Below are positions 25,198-33,663 of a stretch of 37,995 bases of DNA, one piece after another. This DNA comes from Candidatus Omnitrophota bacterium (GTDB lineage Bacteria; Omnitrophota; Gorgyraeia; Duberdicusellales; 4484-171). The notes under the pieces were generated by a model. It did not search any database. It was not told the origin of the DNA and saw only the letters and a program-made list of their open reading frames with translations. A program made the translations under genes and the position numbers. The stretch spans positions 1 through 37,995 of the forward strand of contig JAAEQW010000262.1 of assembly GCA_024231025.1 (NCBI GenBank), read 5' to 3'. The stretch's first letter is position 1, and each line of letters opens with the position of its first letter.

Positions 25198-25293
25198 AAA
25201 ATTTACTTCGTAAATTTTAGAGCATTGGAGCATTTGAGCATTTGAGCATTAGAGAAATGCAATAATGCGGTCTACTGATCAAATGTTCTAATG
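25198..25293. repeat. tRNA-leader repeat, copy B (5' of tRNA-Thr)
   Basis: Near-identical to copy A, starting AAAATTTACTTCGTAAATTT directly at the tRNA-Thr 5' end. It has one extra 8-bp unit (TTTGAGCA) in the GAGCATT array and a few substitutions. The unit-number difference shows the array can expand or contract. Confidence 0.85.
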
Positions 25294-25316
25294 TTCATCA
25301 CTTTATTTTCAAAGAA

Positions 25317-26150
25317 TCATTTAATTTTCTTCATTGCCTTAGGTAAATATTCAATTATATCAGACGCTATAAGACAATTTTGAGTTTTATCTTTTACTGC
25401 AATATCTGCAGATAAACCATGCAAATAAACACCCGTCCTTGCGGCATCAAAAGGCGAAAGGCCTTGGGCCAATAAACCAGCAATAATACCCGTTAATACG
25501 TCACCAGTTCCTGCAGTTGCCATTGCAGAATTTCCTGTACTATTTTCAACAAGTTTTTTTCCGCTGCCCACCAGGCTGCGATTGCCCTTTAGCACGAGGG
25601 TTAAATTATAACGAAAAGCAAAATCTTTTACAAGCGCTTTTCTCTTTTTCTTTATTGTATCTACGCTCGCACCTGTCAAACGTGAAAACTCTCCCAAATG
25701 AGGAGTTAACACAACCTCTTGAGACCTTCTTCTGTTTAAAAAATCAGGGTTACCCGCTAAGGCATTTATCCCATCGGCATCAATAACTAGTGGCTTATTC
25801 ACTTCTTCTATAATTTTAAGCACTAGTCCTTTAGCAGCACCCGCGCCACAGCCTAAGGCAATTACGTCTATTTTATTTAAAAGTGAGGTAATCGCACCAA
25901 AAGCCTCAACAGAAAGACAGCCATCCTTCTCTGCTAAGGGGATGCTCATCACCTCAGTTAACTTAATTTCGAAAATATGATTTAAAGACTTCGGCACACC
26001 AACTCTAACTAGCCCCGCTCCACTCCTTAGTGCTGCCGAAGCGCAAAGACAAACCGCTCCAGTAAGGCCGCTTGAGCCGCCAAGCACTAAAACGTATCCG
26101 CAATCGCCTTTATGACAATCACGTTTTCTTTTTGGTAAACATACACCCAT
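25317..26150 (-). CDS. nnrD: ADP-dependent NAD(P)HX dehydratase
   Basis: A repair enzyme that returns the damaged hydrate of NAD(P)H to NAD(P)H. It has the ribokinase-like fold: VLVLGGSSGLTGA near the N terminus, LTPHLGEFSRLTG in the middle and the signature GNSAMATAGTGDVLTGIIAG towards the C terminus. Only the dehydratase domain is present; the NnrE epimerase, often fused to it, is absent here. The ATG at 26150 begins 1 nt after the acpS stop. Another ATG at 26186 would add 12 residues and overlap acpS by 35 nt; AAGGA sits too close to it to be convincing, but it cannot be excluded. Confidence 0.94.
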   Translation of the reverse strand: MGVCLPKRKRDCHKGDCGYVLVLGGSSGLTGAVCLCASAALRSGAGLVRVGVPKSLNHIFEIKLTEVMSIPLAEKDGCLSVEAFGAITSLLNKIDVIALGCGAGAAKGLVLKIIEEVNKPLVIDADGINALAGNPDFLNRRRSQEVVLTPHLGEFSRLTGASVDTIKKKRKALVKDFAFRYNLTLVLKGNRSLVGSGKKLVENSTGNSAMATAGTGDVLTGIIAGLLAQGLSPFDAARTGVYLHGLSADIAVKDKTQNCLIASDIIEYLPKAMKKIK

Positions 26151-26151
26151 T

Positions 26152-26502
26152 TTATATTTTTTGAGCAACTGCACAAGCAGCTGCATAATCCTTAATATGA
26201 GTTATTGAAAGAAGCACATCAACATCTAATTTTTTTACAAATTTACAATAAGGCGCACCGTTTTCTTTGTTCAAAATCAGAATGTCCTTTAAGGCTAATG
26301 AGAAATTTTTTGATGTTGCTTTGATAACTGCTTCCTTAGCCGCAAACCTAGCCGCCAGCCGCTGATAATAAATCTTACCAGGGGTAATTTTCTCCAACTC
26401 TTCACTGTTAAAAATTCTATCAATAAAATGGCTCCCCCACTTATTAATGGCAGTCTCCATTTTTTCAATCTTTACCATATCTATCCCAACACCCAATATC
26501 AT
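26152..26502 (-). CDS. acpS: holo-[acyl-carrier-protein] synthase
   Basis: Transfers 4'-phosphopantetheine from CoA to acyl carrier protein. The ATG at 26502 (MILGVGIDMVKIEKM) gives 116 residues, normal for AcpS. The magnesium ligands are in GIDMV (Asp8) and in RFAAKEAVIKAT (the Glu of FAAKEA). The start overlaps the pdxJ stop (ATGA). The frame is open 23 codons further upstream, but that part lies in pdxJ and lacks the family's N terminus. Confidence 0.96.
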   Translation of the reverse strand: MILGVGIDMVKIEKMETAINKWGSHFIDRIFNSEELEKITPGKIYYQRLAARFAAKEAVIKATSKNFSLALKDILILNKENGAPYCKFVKKLDVDVLLSITHIKDYAAACAVAQKI

Positions 26503-27218
26503 CTCTTCTTTCCTAATAGACCAACCATTTCTTCCACCGCAGGCACAATTCCAACTGCAACCGAACGACAAATTATAGAATGACCAATATTTAATTCTTC
26601 AATTGCTTTAATTTTTGCGATTGGTTTTACATTTTCGTAATCTATTCCATGCCCAGCCGCAACAAAAAAACCAATCTTTTTCGCAAAATTTGCAGCTTCT
26701 TTTATTTTTGTGAGTTCATTTTTTTTAGATATAACAGTTTTGGCATCACAAAATTTTCCGGTATGGATCTCAATATTAGAAGCACCAATTTTTTTAGCAT
26801 ATTTGATCTGACGAATTCTTGGATCAATAAACAAGCTCGCCCTAATCCCCTTAGACTGAAGCCTTTCAACTACCTTTTTCACTTTATTGTAATTTTTTAC
26901 CAAATCAAGTCCGCCTTCAGTGGTAAGTTCTTTTCTTTTTTCAGGAACTAAAGTCGCTTGATACGGCTTAAGTCTTAAAGCAAACTCAACAATTTCTTTA
27001 GCAACGGACATCTCCAGATTTAAAGGAATCGGAATTGCCTTTTTAACAAGACGCAGATCTCGCTCTTGTATATGACGGCGATCCTCTCTTAAATGCATGA
27101 CGATGGAATCACATCCGGCATATTCAGCAAGCAAAGAACAAACAACCGGATCGGGATAACGAGTCTGCCGTTGTTGACGCAAAGTTGCAACATGATCAAC
27201 ATTGACCCCCAACTTCAT
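26499..27218 (-). CDS. pdxJ: pyridoxine 5'-phosphate synthase
   Basis: Condenses 1-deoxyxylulose-5-phosphate with 3-amino-2-oxopropyl phosphate to pyridoxine phosphate. Family segments seen: LGVNVDHVATLRQQR at the N terminus, HLREDRRHIQERDL, and PEKRKELTTEGGLD. At 239 residues it is the usual length. Its ATG overlaps the stop of the mini-CdaR gene (ATGA), and its stop overlaps acpS in the same way. pdxJ-acpS adjacency is common in bacteria. Confidence 0.97.
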   Translation of the reverse strand: MKLGVNVDHVATLRQQRQTRYPDPVVCSLLAEYAGCDSIVMHLREDRRHIQERDLRLVKKAIPIPLNLEMSVAKEIVEFALRLKPYQATLVPEKRKELTTEGGLDLVKNYNKVKKVVERLQSKGIRASLFIDPRIRQIKYAKKIGASNIEIHTGKFCDAKTVISKKNELTKIKEAANFAKKIGFFVAAGHGIDYENVKPIAKIKAIEELNIGHSIICRSVAVGIVPAVEEMVGLLGKKR

Positions 27219-27340
27219 ACCCTAACGCCTTTGATAATTTCTCCGCTGATGTAAAGCCAAACAATAATCGCGATTGCCAAAGATACCACTTTAAGCCAAA
27301 AATGATTAGTAACAAAACCTTTATCAATTTTTATCTTCAC
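27215..27340 (-). CDS. 41-residue YbbR/CdaR-like membrane anchor
   Basis: A short gene starting GTG at 27340, 18 nt after the cdaA stop, with a good Shine-Dalgarno GGAGG 9 nt upstream and a stop overlapping the pdxJ start (ATGA). It encodes MKIKIDKGFVTNHFWLKVVS, then LAIAIIVWLYISGEIIKG: a basic N terminus and one membrane helix. The pattern FWLKVVSLAIAIIVWLYISGE closely resembles the N-terminal membrane segment of YbbR/CdaR proteins, the regulators of CdaA that usually follow it in operons. Here the protein stops after the helix and has none of the extracytoplasmic YbbR domains. Whether it regulates CdaA is an inference from position and the helix. Confidence 0.8.
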   Translation of the reverse strand: MKIKIDKGFVTNHFWLKVVSLAIAIIVWLYISGEIIKGVRV

Positions 27341-27358
27341 CCCGCTAAACCTCCCCGA

Positions 27359-28120
27359 TTAAGCAACTTTGCTCATTTGCCCTTTTAAAATTGTGAATAA
27401 GTCATTCGGCGTTAAGTTTCTGGTTAATTGTCCGTTGATTGCTAAAGATATGGCACCGTTCTCTTCGGACACCATCACTACCAAAGCATCAGAGTGCTCA
27501 GAAAGTCCAACACCCGCGCGATGGCGCATACCCAATGTTTTCTCGAGGTGAGAATTATCGCTTAAAGGGAATAGGCATGAAGCAGCAACAACTTTTGATC
27601 CCACAACAATAACCCCGCCATCATGCAATGGCGCAAAAGGATAAAATATATTTTGCAATAATTCGGAAGTAAGATTAGCCTCGATGTTTACTCCACTTTC
27701 AATATAATTTTTAAGTCCAATCTCCCGTTTAATCGCAATAAGCGCACCAATCCTGCGGCGAGAAAGTTTACCCGCTGCAGAAACTATGTCTTTTATTGTT
27801 TTTTCTATCTCTTCCTTTTGAGCTTCAATATAAAAAAGATGCCCCTTACCCAGGCGCACCAAGCCCTCACGTAATTCTGGCTGAAAAATTATTGCCATAA
27901 AAATTAAAAAGAACGCAAATAATTTAGCTAGCAACCAGCTCAAAACAGTTAGCCCTAGTTTTTGAAAAGCAAAAAAGGCAACCAATAAAATTATTATACC
28001 CTTTAAAAGATATATCGCTTTTGTTCCTTTAAAAAAAATAAAAACATGATATATCACGAGCCACAAAATTAGTATTTGGACTATCGCTTTCCACCCTAAA
28101 AGTAATGATAAATTAACCAT
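27359..28120 (-). CDS. cdaA: membrane diadenylate cyclase CdaA (DacA)
   Basis: Makes cyclic di-AMP from two ATP. Three N-terminal membrane helices (about 10-80) precede the DAC domain. The ATP-binding motifs are LHDGGVIV (Asp167-Gly168-Gly169, in the place of the DGA motif) and MRHRAG (Arg199-His200-Arg201). GALIAIKREIGLKNYIESG is also typical. At 253 residues it is close to the normal CdaA size. Its ATG overlaps the folP stop by one nucleotide (TAATG). The usual partner CdaR is replaced by the 41-residue anchor gene just downstream. Confidence 0.96.
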   Translation of the reverse strand: MVNLSLLLGWKAIVQILILWLVIYHVFIFFKGTKAIYLLKGIIILLVAFFAFQKLGLTVLSWLLAKLFAFFLIFMAIIFQPELREGLVRLGKGHLFYIEAQKEEIEKTIKDIVSAAGKLSRRRIGALIAIKREIGLKNYIESGVNIEANLTSELLQNIFYPFAPLHDGGVIVVGSKVVAASCLFPLSDNSHLEKTLGMRHRAGVGLSEHSDALVVMVSEENGAISLAINGQLTRNLTPNDLFTILKGQMSKVA

Positions 28121-29325
28121 TAATTACCCATAATTTGAGAAGTTATATCAAGCGCCTGACGGGCCTGGCTCACATCGTGAACCCGCAATATATTTGCACC
28201 CCGAATAACCGCAACTGTATTTGCCGCAACAGTTGGAATCAAACGCTCACAAACTTCTAAGCTTAACGCTTTACCAATAAATGATTTTCTAGAAAGACCA
28301 ACAAAAATAGGCCGACCTAAAATTCTAAAACTATCTAATCGATTTATAAGCTTTAAGTTGTCTTCTAGTCGCTTACCAAAACCTATTCCCGGATCAACAA
28401 TAATGCTTTCCTTCTCTATACTTTTACTATAACAAAACTTTAGTCTCTCTTGAAAAAAGCTACTCACCTCAGAGACGACATCATTATATTTAGGATTCGC
28501 CTGCATCGTATTAGGTTTACCCTGCATGTGCATTAACACGATTCCAAGCCTATACTGCTTTATTAAAGAAGCAATTTTCGGCGATTGACGCAAAGATGTA
28601 ATGTCATTTATTATATCGGCCCCTGCACCGGCAGCTGCTTTCGCCACCTCATATTTATATGTATCAATCGAAATAAAAACTTTTTTAAATTCCTTGCGTA
28701 AGGCCTTTAAAATTGGTATTACTCTTTTTTTCTCTAGAGAAGAAGAGATGCTCTTAGAAAACGGCCTACTAGATTCGCCACCGATATCAATAATTTTAGC
28801 GCCAGCCTTTACCATTTGATATGCCTGCCTTAAGGCGGCGTCTTTATTTTTTTTAGGGCTGCCCCGCAATAGCCCATCACCAGAAAATGAATCAGGGGTT
28901 AAATTTACTATCGCACAAATGACTGGCTTTTTTAAGCTTAATACTTTGCCGCGAATTTTTAATTTTGGCTCGCTATAAATATTATTCAGCCCCATGCTAA
29001 GCTCTTTCGAAACTTCTTTAAGCCCAAATGGTTGATTTTTTAATTTATCACAGAGCGCGCGCAATTGCTTTATGCTTCCAAAAATAATAATCGAAGTCTT
29101 TACATTCTTTATTAAAACTTCTCGGCTCAAGGCAGCATCACTACCTAAAGAAAGAAGATGTTGTTTTACTATGTTTGCCGCTGGAGAACTAATCCCTTCT
29201 ATTTTAAAAGCAGAAAAAACTGCCTTCGGTGAAAGAATTTTCACCCCCCCAAGACTAACTCCCAAGGAACAAAGAAGCTGTCGAGCGGTTTGCTCTTTAT
29301 GAATCACAAGAGGTAGAATCTGCAT
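28120..29325 (-). CDS. folP: dihydropteroate synthase with N-terminal extension
   Basis: Condenses p-aminobenzoate with the pterin pyrophosphate in folate synthesis. The TIM-barrel domain begins near residue 135 with VICAIVNLTPDSFSGDG and continues with IDIGGESSRP, FISIDTYKYEVAKAA, IVLMHMQGKPNTMQ and DPGIGFGK, all substrate-binding signatures. The first ~130 residues precede the barrel and are not in ordinary ~280-residue enzymes; they look like a separate alpha/beta domain (FSAFKIEGISSPAANIVKQH, SIIIFGSIKQLRALCDKL). The ATG at 29325 lies inside the ftsH end (29-nt overlap), and the stop overlaps cdaA by one base. folP-cdaA adjacency occurs in several phyla. Confidence 0.95.
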   Translation of the reverse strand: MQILPLVIHKEQTARQLLCSLGVSLGGVKILSPKAVFSAFKIEGISSPAANIVKQHLLSLGSDAALSREVLIKNVKTSIIIFGSIKQLRALCDKLKNQPFGLKEVSKELSMGLNNIYSEPKLKIRGKVLSLKKPVICAIVNLTPDSFSGDGLLRGSPKKNKDAALRQAYQMVKAGAKIIDIGGESSRPFSKSISSSLEKKRVIPILKALRKEFKKVFISIDTYKYEVAKAAAGAGADIINDITSLRQSPKIASLIKQYRLGIVLMHMQGKPNTMQANPKYNDVVSEVSSFFQERLKFCYSKSIEKESIIVDPGIGFGKRLEDNLKLINRLDSFRILGRPIFVGLSRKSFIGKALSLEVCERLIPTVAANTVAVIRGANILRVHDVSQARQALDITSQIMGN

Positions 29326-31189
29326 CCTTAAACCCTATCGCTTCTTTGACCTCAGAGACGGTTAATACTTCTTTTTCAAGAAGGACTAGAGCAACAATTC
29401 TTAATTCTTCTATGTGCTCTTGCAAAATATCTTTTGCACATTGATATTGCGCTTCCACAATTTTTTTTATTTCGTCATCAACAGCTGTTGCCATCTCTTC
29501 AGAGTAATTTTTATGTTCGGCGAGATCACGTCCAAGAAAAACTGGCCCCTGGCTTTTGCCCAAAACCATGTGCCCTATTCTTTCACTCATGCCAAACTCC
29601 GAAACCATTCTTCGAGCTATTTTTGTGGCAACTTCCAAATCATTCTGCGCACCAGTTGTTACTTCTTTCAAAATTAATTCTTCGGCAGCCATGCCACCGA
29701 ATAACGAACATATCTTATCTAAAAGCTCTGAACGCGAATATGTATACCTGTCCTGAACAGGCAAGGGCATGGTATAACCTAAGGCATTTACTCCACGAGG
29801 AATAATTGATACTTTATGTAATGGATCCACATTTTTTAAATAAAGATGCAAAAGGGCATGGCCGGCTTCGTGAAACGCTGTAATTTCCTTTTCTTTCTTT
29901 GGGATAACTCTGCTTTTTCGCTGCGGACCGGCGATAACTCTTTCCATTGCTTCTTGCAATTCGTCATTACCTACGTCGTTTTTTTCTCTACGCGCAGCCA
30001 AAAGAGCGCCTTCATTGCACAGATTTTCCAAATCTGCCCCGGAAAATCCCGGAGTTTGCTTGGCGATAACACTTAAATCAACTTCTTTGGCCAATTTTAT
30101 CTTTTTAGTATGCACTTTTAAAATCGCTTCTCTACCCTTTATATCAGGAGCATCAATTACAATATGGCGATCAAAACGTCCGGGGCGCAAAAGCGCGGGA
30201 TCTAAAACATCGGGACGATTGGTAGCTGCCATAACAATAACGCCTTGATCTGTTTGGAACCCATCCATCTCAACCAATAATTGATTCAGTGTTTGTTCTC
30301 TTTCATCATGACCACCGCCAATACCGGCAAACCGCTGGCGTCCCACCGCATCAATTTCATCAATGAAAACAATACATCCTTTTCCTCGAACCTTCGCTGC
30401 TTTTTTAGATTGTTCAAAAAGGTCACGCACCCGTGAAGCACCCACACCAACAAATAGTTCAACAAAATCAGAACCGCTAATGCTTGAAAAGGGGACTTCT
30501 GCCTCTCCTGCAACTGCCTTCGCTAAAAGTGTTTTTCCGCAACCCGGAGGACCAACTAATAAAACTCCTTTAGGAATTCTTCCTCCTAAGCGCTGAAATC
30601 TCTTAGGATCTTTAAGGAACATTATTACTTCTTTCAGCTCTTCTTTAGCCTCATCTATGCCGGCAACATCATGAAACGTAACTTTAAGTGTTTTTCCTTT
30701 TTCTAAAATTTTAGCTCGAGATTTACCAAAGCCCCACACACGCGAGCCCATTTGGTTCCCCTTGTTAGACAGATACCAGAGAAAAGCAATAAAAACAACC
30801 ACCGGAAAGAGCGATATAAAAAAATTCGTCCAAGCAGTACGTGGAGGTTCAACTACAAATTCCTTAACATTCTTCCTAATAAGGGGAATAACTTCCTTAT
30901 CTTCTTCGGGAATATAAAGGTGAAAATAATCTTTTCCTTTACTGCTGGCATACTCTGCGGTGTATTCGCCCTCAATAAAATTGAGCATTTTTTTAACTCG
31001 CCTGATCACCGGTTGCTCTAAATTATTTTCTACCAGATAGTAAAATTCGTCGTAGCGCAATTTTTCCATTTGGCTAGTAACCCCCATATTAAACAGGTTA
31101 AAAACCCAGATTGCGCCTAAAAACATGAGAATCCAAAAAAAACTGGACCTCATTAAATTTTCTTTAGATGGCTTTTTCTTCTTTCCCAT
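29297..31189 (-). CDS. ftsH: ATP-dependent zinc metalloprotease FtsH
   Basis: A hexameric membrane protease that degrades misfolded and regulatory membrane proteins. The ATG at 31189 gives 630 residues (a TTG two codons earlier is also open). Membrane helix 1 (about 13-33) and helix 2 (about 105-125) flank a periplasmic domain of ~70 residues. The AAA domain has Walker A GPPGCGKT (213-220), [11 protein letters not shown] and [20 protein letters not shown]. The zinc motif is HEAGH (440-444). The -10 box lies 8 nt before the ATG, so the mRNA is probably leaderless. Upstream are a HEAT-repeat gene and tilS; tilS-ftsH is a widespread gene pair. Confidence 0.98.
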   Translation of the reverse strand: MGKKKKPSKENLMRSSFFWILMFLGAIWVFNLFNMGVTSQMEKLRYDEFYYLVENNLEQPVIRRVKKMLNFIEGEYTAEYASSKGKDYFHLYIPEEDKEVIPLIRKNVKEFVVEPPRTAWTNFFISLFPVVVFIAFLWYLSNKGNQMGSRVWGFGKSRAKILEKGKTLKVTFHDVAGIDEAKEELKEVIMFLKDPKRFQRLGGRIPKGVLLVGPPGCGKTLLAKAVAGEAEVPFSSISGSDFVELFVGVGASRVRDLFEQSKKAAKVRGKGCIVFIDEIDAVGRQRFAGIGGGHDEREQTLNQLLVEMDGFQTDQGVIVMAATNRPDVLDPALLRPGRFDRHIVIDAPDIKGREAILKVHTKKIKLAKEVDLSVIAKQTPGFSGADLENLCNEGALLAARREKNDVGNDELQEAMERVIAGPQRKSRVIPKKEKEITAFHEAGHALLHLYLKNVDPLHKVSIIPRGVNALGYTMPLPVQDRYTYSRSELLDKICSLFGGMAAEELILKEVTTGAQNDLEVATKIARRMVSEFGMSERIGHMVLGKSQGPVFLGRDLAEHKNYSEEMATAVDDEIKKIVEAQYQCAKDILQEHIEELRIVALVLLEKEVLTVSEVKEAIGFKDADSTSCDS

Positions 31190-31197
31190 ATCCAAAT

Positions 31198-31225
31198 ATT
31201 ATACTGTAAGGGTTTATGAAATCAA
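31198..31225 (-). promoter_or_regulatory. ftsH promoter, near-leaderless
   Basis: Minus strand: -35 TTGATT (31220-31225), a 16-nt spacer and consensus -10 TATAAT (31198-31203). The ATG at 31189 follows after 8 nt, so at most 1-3 nt of leader are expected and no Shine-Dalgarno sequence fits. Confidence 0.68.
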
Positions 31226-31242
31226 GAAATTAAAATTTGGCT

Positions 31243-32166
31243 CTATTTTTCTAGTTTTTTCAACGCACTAGCCAAAATATCGGCTATCTCTTCGTTTTCA
31301 TCTAGAGATAGAGCCTTGCGTAGCGGCTCAACAGCATGCCCATCGCCAATGCTAGCAAGTGCTTTAGCTGCTTCACGACGCATGTATAGAGTTTCATGGC
31401 TTAAGGCAACAATTAAGGCCTCTACCGCGTAGGTGTCTTTTATTTCTCTTAAAGCCCTTATTGCCTGCTCTTGCACTCCCCAGTCGGGATCACTCAACAA
31501 TTCAACTAGCGGCCTTACCGCTCTGGGATCAGCAATTTCACCAAGAGCTTTAGCCGCATCCGCACGTGTGCTAGATTCGTTATCTTTTAACAAATCCATT
31601 ATTGGCGCAACCGCTAATGAATTTTTTATTTTACCAGCAGCAAAAGGAACTAGCGCCGCCAATTGCACGCAATGGTCCCTATCCTTAAGACGTAACACCA
31701 ACGGCTCTATCACCCGCAAATCCGCACTATTACCTAGTGTAGTCACAATAGTTAAACGCACAGAGCTATCTCTATCGCCGGATGCTCTAATCAAAGGCAC
31801 TATCGCATCAGGATCGTTAATTTCTCCCAACGCTTTTGCCGCTATCCAACGAACACGAGGATGGCGATGTTTTAGGGCTTCTGTCAAAGGTTGAACAGCT
31901 AACTCGCCCATGGCAATGATCGTTCTTATTTCGTTGCTAATCACCTCTATTGGTGCTGCACCTAAAGATCCGATCACCGCCCTTACACGCCGAACAATTC
32001 TGTCGTCCTTAACTATTCTGGTAGTTCTCCTGCGCCAATCGGTGATAGAAAACATTACCCTCTGTATTGGACGACGCAAAATAATGTATAAAAGTGCTGA
32101 AAGCAGCAAAACAGCCATTGTTCCGCAAGCATCCATAACTTCAATAATAAACTTTAAAACATCCAT
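31243..32166 (-). CDS. membrane-anchored HEAT-repeat protein
   Basis: A 307-residue protein with an N-terminal membrane helix (about 16-32, TMAVLLLSALLYIILRR) and a basic linker, then six or so HEAT/PBS-lyase-type repeats of ~31 residues (for example AVQPLTEALKHRHPRVRWIA, then AIVPLIRASGDRDSSVRL, then AVRPLVELLSDPDWGVQEQA). Each repeat has the pattern A(V/I)xPLxxxLxDxDxxVRxxAAxALGxI. Such solenoids bind proteins, so a scaffold or adaptor at the membrane is likely; no enzymatic motif is seen. It starts 3 nt after the tilS stop and splits the common tilS-ftsH pair. Confidence 0.9.
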   Translation of the reverse strand: MDVLKFIIEVMDACGTMAVLLLSALLYIILRRPIQRVMFSITDWRRRTTRIVKDDRIVRRVRAVIGSLGAAPIEVISNEIRTIIAMGELAVQPLTEALKHRHPRVRWIAAKALGEINDPDAIVPLIRASGDRDSSVRLTIVTTLGNSADLRVIEPLVLRLKDRDHCVQLAALVPFAAGKIKNSLAVAPIMDLLKDNESSTRADAAKALGEIADPRAVRPLVELLSDPDWGVQEQAIRALREIKDTYAVEALIVALSHETLYMRREAAKALASIGDGHAVEPLRKALSLDENEEIADILASALKKLEK

Positions 32167-32169
32167 ATT

Positions 32170-33150
32170 TTAAGTTTTAAAAAACTGCAAACATTGGTCA
32201 TTTTTTCTCACCGATAAATCAGGCAAATCAACAGTGCTTCCTGTTGGCCTATTGATAAGAAGATCTTTTATTTCTTGAAGGTGTCGGCTTTCAATTTTTC
32301 GCGTATTCCCCTTTAATTCTTCGATCGCGATCATCATGACATTATTTATTACTGCGGGCTGAAGTTGTTTTAACCGCTTTAAATCAAGGCCAAGTGTGTT
32401 TCTGGCTTCTTTTCTCTTTAAAGATTGAAATTCCTTATGCGCAAGATTGTGAATAAAGTCATAGTCTAACGCAATATGGTCTGCTAATTTTGCCAAATTA
32501 TCAACAATGTTAGGATTTAATTGTTTAAGCAGCGGGATCAACTTTAATCTAATTCGATTGCGTAAAAACACTTCATCGAAGTTACTTTCGTCCACACAAT
32601 AAGAAATTTCATTCTTTTTAAGCCACTGCATGATGTCGTCTTTTCGAATACCGATCAAAGGCCGAACAATCGTTAGGCTCTTGTATTTGGTTTTAGGCAA
32701 AAATCCTCGTAACCCTTTAAGGCCCGCCCCTCTTATCATCCGCATTAAAACAGTTTCGATTAAATCATCTTTATGGTGGGCAAGAACAATTTTTTTTATC
32801 TTTGTTTGACGAGAACACTTTGAAAAAAAATCAAAACGTAACAGGCGTGCTGTCTGCTCTAAAGAATCTCCACTGAAAAATTTTTTAACGTCTTTTTTCT
32901 CGCTTATTATTTTTACCTTAAGCTCGCTGCATGTTTTTTTAACAAACGCTTCCTCGCTGTCGGCTTGGTCTCTTAGGGCATGATTAAAATGCGCTCCGAT
33001 TAAATAAAACTTATACTTTTCTCTTAATTGCGCAAAAGCATGCAAAAGACAAATAGAGTCAGGGCCGCCAGAAATTCCGAGCAAAAGCTTATCTTTCTTT
33101 TTCAATAAACATTTTTTCTCTATTGTTTGCTCAATAATATCTTTAATCAT
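32170..33150 (-). CDS. tilS: tRNA(Ile)-lysidine synthase
   Basis: Converts C34 of tRNA-Ile(CAU) to lysidine so that it reads AUA. The PP-loop ATP motif is SGGPDS (27-32), followed by LIGAHFNHALRDQADSEEAFV and IVLAHHKDDLIETVLMRMIRGAG, both diagnostic. After the catalytic domain comes GIRKDDIMQWLKKNEISYCVDESNF. The ATG at 33150 gives 326 residues; a TTG four codons upstream is open but less likely. The protein lacks a long C-terminal extension, as in short TilS types. The gene has its own promoter (-10 at 33189-33194). Confidence 0.96.
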   Translation of the reverse strand: MIKDIIEQTIEKKCLLKKKDKLLLGISGGPDSICLLHAFAQLREKYKFYLIGAHFNHALRDQADSEEAFVKKTCSELKVKIISEKKDVKKFFSGDSLEQTARLLRFDFFSKCSRQTKIKKIVLAHHKDDLIETVLMRMIRGAGLKGLRGFLPKTKYKSLTIVRPLIGIRKDDIMQWLKKNEISYCVDESNFDEVFLRNRIRLKLIPLLKQLNPNIVDNLAKLADHIALDYDFIHNLAHKEFQSLKRKEARNTLGLDLKRLKQLQPAVINNVMMIAIEELKGNTRKIESRHLQEIKDLLINRPTGSTVDLPDLSVRKNDQCLQFFKT

Positions 33151-33188
33151 ATCTATCAACAATTTTACGAAAATACTTTCAACTTTTC

Positions 33189-33194
33189 ATTATA
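33189..33194 (-). promoter_or_regulatory. -10 region of the tilS promoter
   Basis: Minus-strand extended -10 TGG-TATAAT with no good -35. It lies ~38 nt before the tilS ATG, so this transcript has a real leader, unlike ftsH further down. It probably also drives the HEAT-repeat gene. Confidence 0.5.
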
Positions 33195-33326
33195 CCACAT
33201 TTGTTATCCGTTTTAACACATGCAAGCCTAACGGAAACCTACATCCACCCTGGGCATAAGCGCAGGGTGCAATAAGTTTTCTGCAGTTAAATTTTGAAAA
33301 ATTTTTACTAAAAACAAGTAGGGAGG

Positions 33327-33653
33327 CTACTGTTCGTTCCAAAGCTTAAGGTGGTCACCTTCAAAATACAACTTTAACTTTCTTTCACTATAACTCCAGC
33401 AATCAAACCCATCAATAGTGCGTTCTATTGTATCCGGCGATCCTATTTTTCGTGTTACTTCATTCTTTGTGTCACGTACAATTAAAGCAAGCTGATCATC
33501 AATAACATAATAATCCTTAGTGTCTTTGCCCTCACCAAAACCTTGCTCTTTACACAATGCAAATGCTCCATGTTTTACGCCGGTGTAATCGCGCATTTCT
33601 ACGCACCCTGTAATCATTAATGAAAAAATAAGTAATACAATTGCTTTTCGCAT
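33327..33653 (-). CDS. small lipoprotein, SmpA/BamE-like
   Basis: A 108-residue lipoprotein with signal peptide and lipobox MITGC (Cys17). The second half, LIVRDTKNEVTRKIGSPDTI then CWSYSERKLKLYFEGDHLKL, has the helix-then-strands pattern of the SmpA/OmlA (BamE) domain: 'xxxEVxxxxGxPD...W.Y....L.F....' BamE assists outer-membrane beta-barrel assembly; related folds occur in other small lipoproteins, so the exact role is open. It starts 10 nt after the stop of the metallo-beta-lactamase gene and ends the yggS-side operon. Confidence 0.8.
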   Translation of the reverse strand: MRKAIVLLIFSLMITGCVEMRDYTGVKHGAFALCKEQGFGEGKDTKDYYVIDDQLALIVRDTKNEVTRKIGSPDTIERTIDGFDCWSYSERKLKLYFEGDHLKLWNEQ

Positions 33654-33663
33654 AAATATCCTC

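Noticed and set aside
25004-25293. Repeated GAGCATT units considered as a CRISPR array
   Set aside because: Units are 7-8 bp with no regular spacers, and the whole leader is repeated with the tRNA genes; no cas genes nearby.
33246-33269. Perfect 7-bp hairpin CACCCTG/CAGGGTG considered as a terminator
   Set aside because: No T-run follows on either strand and it lies between the tilS promoter and the end of the next operon; function cannot be assigned.
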